This document shows positions 14,096-17,362 of a DNA stretch of 17,362 bases, piece after piece (position 1 is the first letter of the stretch; every line of letters begins with the position of its first letter). The stretch is from an uncultured Roseburia sp. (lineage in GTDB: Bacteria > Bacillota > Clostridia > Lachnospirales > Lachnospiraceae): the NCBI GenBank assembly GCA_934358955.1, contig CAKRLC010000059.1:1-17362 (forward strand), written 5' to 3'. The notes below the pieces were generated by a model. It had not been told where the DNA came from and ran no database searches. It saw only the letters and a list, made by a program, of their open reading frames with translations. Both the position numbers and the translations under genes were made by a program.

Positions 14096-15804
14096 ATGGC
14101 AAGAACAATAGCGATTGGAATCCAACAATTTGATGAGATCCGGGAAAAGAACTATTTTTATGTGGATAAAACTGCATTTATTAAGGAATGGTGGGAAAAT
14201 GGAGACAGTGTGACGTTGATCACGCGTCCAAGGCGATTTGGAAAAACACTCACCATGAGCATGGTGGAGCAGTTTTTTTCTGTAAAATATGCAGGCAGAG
14301 GTGAGCTGTTTGAGGGACTTTCCATTTTTGAGGAAAAGCTTATCAGGAGATTCAGGGAACTTATCCGGTCATTGGAATCTCATTTGCCAATCTGAAAGAG
14401 CCGTCCTATGAGCTGACCAGACAGAAAATCTGTGCGCTTCTTTTGCAGCTTTATACAGAGCATGCGTATATTTTGGAAAGTGGGATTCTAAAAGGGGCAG
14501 ATAGGCTCTTTTTTGAAAGAATGCTTCAGTCGGAAGAAATGGATTACGTGGATGCAACGATGGCGCTGTACAAGCTTTCGAATTTCCTGTTCCAATATTA
14601 TGGGAAAAAGGTAATAATCCTTCTGGACGAATATGATACACCCATGCAGGAAGCATATGTGAATAATTATTGGAAGGAGCTTGCAGTATTTATTCGGAGC
14701 TTTTTAAATGCGACATTTAAGACAAATCCGTGGTTAGAACGTGGAATCATGACAGGAATCACACGCGTGAGTAAGGAGTCGATTTTTTCAGATCTGAATA
14801 ACTTGAAAGTCATCACAACAACATCGGATGAATATGCGGATGTGTTTGGCTTTACAGAGAAAGAGGTAGAAGAAGCTCTGGAAGAATGTGGACTTGAAAT
14901 GGAAAAAAAGAAAGTGACGGAATGGTATGATGGGTTTGTTTTCGGCGGACACAGAGACATTTATAATCCATGGTCAATCTTAAATTTTCTGGATAAGGGG
15001 AAATTTGATATTTACTGGGCAAATACCAGTTCAAACAGTCTTGCTGGAAAACTGATCCGTGAGGGAAACCGCCATATTAAAGAAAAATTCGAACAGCTTT
15101 TGGAAGATAAGACGATACAGACACCGTTAGACGAGCAGATCGTATATGACCAGTTAAATGGAAATGAGCAGGCAGTGTGGAGCCTGCTTTTGGCAGGCGG
15201 ATACCTGAAAGTACTGTCTTATGAAGAATATGACAAGATACCGCAGGGGGCACAGCCGAAATATGAGCTTGCACTGACGAATCTGGAAGTGAAGCTAATG
15301 TTCCAGAACATGATCCGCATGTGGTTCTCTGATGCTGAGACGGACTATAATGATTTTGTAAAAGCCTTGCTTTTAGGAGATGTAAAAGCGATGAATGTAT
15401 ATATGAATCGTGTTGCACTTTGCACATTCAGTTATTTTGACACAGGAAAACGACCATATGGGGAAGAGCCGGAACGATTTTATCACGGGTTTGTCCTGGG
15501 ACTGATCGTAGAACTGCAGAACCGTTATTTCATTACATCGAACCGGGAGAGCGGTTTTGGAAGGTATGACGTGATACTGGAACCGCGTGATCGAAAGTCA
15601 GAGGATGCGATAATCCTGGAATTTAAGGTACAGGATACGGAAGATGAGAAAACTTTGAAAGACACGGTGCAAAGAGCACTGGAACAGATCGAAGCAAAAA
15701 GATATGATACAGTACTTTTGGAAAAAGGATTTGCAGCAGAGCGCATCCGGAAATACGGTTTTGCATTTTGTGGGAAAAAGGTATTGATCGGAGGAGCGTG
15801 CTGA
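14096..15804 (+). pseudogene. AAA-ATPase-like / PD-(D/E)XK nuclease-fold protein (DUF1703 type), frameshifted
   Basis: Two overlapping frames together encode one protein of about 569 residues, the usual length for this family. Frame one (14096 to about 14353) gives MARTIAIGIQQFDEIREKN, YFYVDKTAFIKEWW and the P-loop TRPRRFGKTLTMSM. Frame two (from about 14353) continues with QGTYPVIGISFANLKEPSYE, Walker B KKVIILLDEYDTPMQEAY and TGITRVSKESIFSDLNN. It ends with the C-terminal nuclease-like core GFGRYDVILEPRD and DAIILEFKVQD (D...ExK). One missing base around 14351-14357 explains the shift; there is no classical slippery heptamer. The start at 14096 has AAAGGAG upstream. The frame-one protein alone ends at 14395. 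The family is abundant in gut anaerobes and its role is not established. A sequencing error is possible, because the rest of the frame is clean. Confidence 0.85.
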
Positions 15805-15822
15805 TAAGGCGCTCCTCTTTTT
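15791..15822 (+). terminator. Intrinsic terminator overlapping the end of the frameshifted gene
   Basis: GAGGAGCG (15791-15798) pairs with CGCTCCTC (15810-15817), and TTTTTC follows. The TGA stop (15802-15804) lies in the loop. Confidence 0.85.
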
Positions 15823-15921
15823 CATGATGCTGGAATATTAGCAGTATATGCAACAACAGTCCAGAGTAAAGGAATGATAGAAGAACGCCGGGATGGATTT
15901 TTTGTAAAAGTATATAAATAT

Positions 15922-15950
15922 TTGACGCGCGTAAAATAAAAGCATACAAT
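15922..15950 (+). promoter_or_regulatory. Sigma-A type promoter, distal
   Basis: TTGACG (15922-15927) and TACAAT (15945-15950) are separated by 17 bp, close to consensus. Transcription would begin near 15957, about 186 nt before the next gene. The transcribed leader has no credible open frame, so it is either a long 5' leader or a small RNA. The remaining bases of the 15805-16142 stretch are covered by the terminator upstream and the repeats and second promoter downstream. Confidence 0.6.
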
Positions 15951-16031
15951 ATTTATATAAAAAAGATAGAAAAACAAACGCATCTGCCCATCCGCCCGGC
16001 TTTTTGTCCCACCTCGCGAATTTTGTTCAGG

Positions 16032-16087
16032 TTATAACCGCAAAACCATGGAAAAATGAAAATTTTTTTGGATTATAACCGCAAAAC
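16032..16087 (+). repeat. Two 15-bp direct repeats, possible operator sites
   Basis: TTATAACCGCAAAAC occurs at 16032-16046 and again at 16073-16087, identical, 41 bp apart (about four helical turns, so on the same face of the DNA). The first copy sits in the perfect palindrome GGTTATAACC; the second has GATTATAACC. The second copy ends 3 nt before the -35 of the proximal promoter. Confidence 0.7.
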
Positions 16088-16090
16088 TTA

Positions 16091-16119
16091 TTGATTTATT
16101 CTGCCACTTTGGATATCAT
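16091..16119 (+). promoter_or_regulatory. Sigma-A type promoter of the DUF4143 ATPase gene, proximal
   Basis: TTGATT (16091-16096) and TATCAT (16114-16119) are separated by exactly 17 bp. The predicted start near 16126 is just before the GGAGGTG ribosome-binding site (16131-16137), giving a very short leader. Confidence 0.6.
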
Positions 16120-16142
16120 AATAGTAACGAGGAGGTGACGTG

Positions 16143-17354
16143 ATGATAGAAAGACCGATGTATGTAGACCGCATTATGGCATATACAGATGCACCGTTTG
16201 TGAAAGTGCTCACAGGTGTGAGACGTTGCGGAAAATCCACTATTTTAAAAATGATTATGGAAAAGCTGGAAAAAGAGCGTAACGTACCAGTGGAGCGGAT
16301 TGTCAGTATGCGGTTTGACTCAATGGAATACGAAGATATGACGGCGAAAGAAATGTATGCAGCCGCAAAAGACAGAATTTCGCCTGACGGAAAAACTTAT
16401 TTTTTCCTGGATGAGGTTCAGGAAATTAAAGGATGGGAGAAAGTAGTAAATTCCCTTTCCACAGATTATGACGTGGATCTTTATGTGACAGGATCAAACT
16501 CGCGTATGATGTCTTCGGAGATTGCAACATATCTGACAGGAAGATACGTGTCCTTCCATATTTTTACCTTATCTTTTGCAGAATATCTTACATTTAAAGA
16601 AAAATATGCGATATTAAAGGATGTTCACGCGGAGCTTGCAGATTACATCAGGATTGGCGGCTTTCCTGCAACCCATTTACAGGAATATGCGCAGGATGAA
16701 GTGTACACGATCGTCCATGATATTTATAATTCTACGATTTTTTCAGATATTGTGAAGCGGAATCAGATTCGGAAAGTCGACCAGTTAGAGAGGGTTGTGA
16801 AATATACATTTTCAAATGTGGGTAATACGTTTTCAGCAAAATCTATTGCAGATTATCTGAAAGCAGAGCGTCGTACGATTGATAATGAGACTGTATACAG
16901 CTACCTGGAAAAGCTGGAAAAGGCATATCTGCTCCACAGGTGTTCGCGTTATGACCTGCAGGGCAAAGAAATATTAAAGACACAGGAGAAATTTTATCTG
17001 GCGGACACTGCCTTGCGGTATAGTGTGCTTGGTTTTACACCGGACAGCGTAGCGGCAAGTCTGGAAAATGTGGTCTACCTGGAGCTTTGCCGCCGGGGAT
17101 ATCAGGTCTATATTGGAAAAACCCCAGATGGTGAAGTGGATTTTGTTGCAGAACGTCTTGGAAAAAAATTATATGTGCAGGTAACGCAGGAAATCCGTTC
17201 GGAGAAGACAGAACGCAGGGAATATGACCGCCTGCTTGAGATTAAGGACAATTATCCGAAGTATGTTCTGAGGACAGATGAATTTACAGGTGGAAGTTAT
17301 GAGGGAATCCAAAGTATGCATGTGGCAGATTTTCTTTTGAGCGATGAGTATTAA
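16143..17354 (+). CDS. AAA-family ATP-binding protein with DUF4143 domain
   Basis: A 403-residue P-loop ATPase of the AAA_14 plus DUF4143 family. The ATPase part shows Walker A LTGVRRCGKSTILK (about 23-36), Walker B TYFFLDEVQEIKGWEK and a sensor-like LYVTGSNSRMMSSEIATYLTGR. The middle part has DYIRIGGFPATHLQEY. The C-terminal DUF4143 part has FYLADTALRYSVLG, ENVVYLELCRRGYQVYIGK and GEVDFVAERLGKKLYVQVTQE, whose E...D...QV pattern resembles a PD-(D/E)XK nuclease fold. GGAGGTG lies 5-7 nt before the ATG at 16143; a GTG one codon earlier (16140) is also possible but closer to the site. Length is typical and the frame intact. Its role is not established for this family. Only 8 bases follow the stop. 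Confidence 0.88.
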   Translation: MIERPMYVDRIMAYTDAPFVKVLTGVRRCGKSTILKMIMEKLEKERNVPVERIVSMRFDSMEYEDMTAKEMYAAAKDRISPDGKTYFFLDEVQEIKGWEKVVNSLSTDYDVDLYVTGSNSRMMSSEIATYLTGRYVSFHIFTLSFAEYLTFKEKYAILKDVHAELADYIRIGGFPATHLQEYAQDEVYTIVHDIYNSTIFSDIVKRNQIRKVDQLERVVKYTFSNVGNTFSAKSIADYLKAERRTIDNETVYSYLEKLEKAYLLHRCSRYDLQGKEILKTQEKFYLADTALRYSVLGFTPDSVAASLENVVYLELCRRGYQVYIGKTPDGEVDFVAERLGKKLYVQVTQEIRSEKTERREYDRLLEIKDNYPKYVLRTDEFTGGSYEGIQSMHVADFLLSDEY

Positions 17355-17362
17355 AAGCAGCC

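Noticed and set aside
14351..14360. Programmed ribosomal frameshift in the ATPase/nuclease-fold gene
   Set aside because: No slippery heptamer and no clear downstream stem or pseudoknot at the junction; a simple one-base loss is the easier explanation.
16032..16087. CRISPR or tandem-repeat array
   Set aside because: Only two copies of a 15-bp motif with a 26-bp spacer, and no further copies; a pair of regulatory sites fits better.

Overview
The window reads as a chromosomal segment of a low-to-moderate GC Gram-positive bacterium, most likely a gut Clostridia of the Lachnospiraceae type. The reasons are strong GGAGG ribosome-binding sites, a lipoprotein PstS with an LAGC lipobox, Bacillus-style Pho boxes (TTTACA hexamers spaced 11 bp) and a PhoP/PhoR pair of Gram-positive architecture. 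Genus is inference; there is no rRNA or other marker. I found no tRNA, rRNA, CRISPR array, prophage or transposase gene.

Left edge (1-1906, minus strand): a partial metallo-beta-lactamase-fold hydrolase overlaps by ATGA the end of an NhaC-type Na+/H+ antiporter, which has its own promoter. A complex palindromic element (1938-2094) separates this divergent unit from the rest.

Centre (2095-14040, plus strand): a phosphate and stress island. In order it holds a small alarmone synthetase, polyphosphate kinase ppk1, pstS, pstC, pstA, pstB, phoU, a Na+/phosphate cotransporter with a PhoU-like tail, and the phoP-phoR two-component system. Three promoter regions (before the alarmone synthetase, before pstS and before the Na/Pi transporter) carry TTTACA hexamers on an 11-bp grid whose last hexamer ends 9 nt before a -10-like hexamer. 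This suggests one PhoP regulon joining phosphate import by two routes, polyphosphate synthesis and (p)ppGpp synthesis. The PstS protein is circularly permuted: the half that is normally C-terminal comes first. Terminator hairpins follow pstS and phoU. A REP/BIME-like inverted doublet lies between pstA and pstB, and a single unit of the same repeat lies between the Na/Pi gene and phoP. A 30-bp perfect palindrome closes phoPR.

Right edge (14041-17362, plus strand): two unrelated-looking ATPase/nuclease-fold genes of families often found in many copies in gut anaerobes. The first (AAA-ATPase-like plus PD-(D/E)XK, DUF1703 type) is broken by a one-base frameshift near 14353. The second (AAA plus DUF4143) is intact, and its upstream region holds two candidate sigma-A promoters and two copies of a 15-bp direct repeat 41 bp apart.
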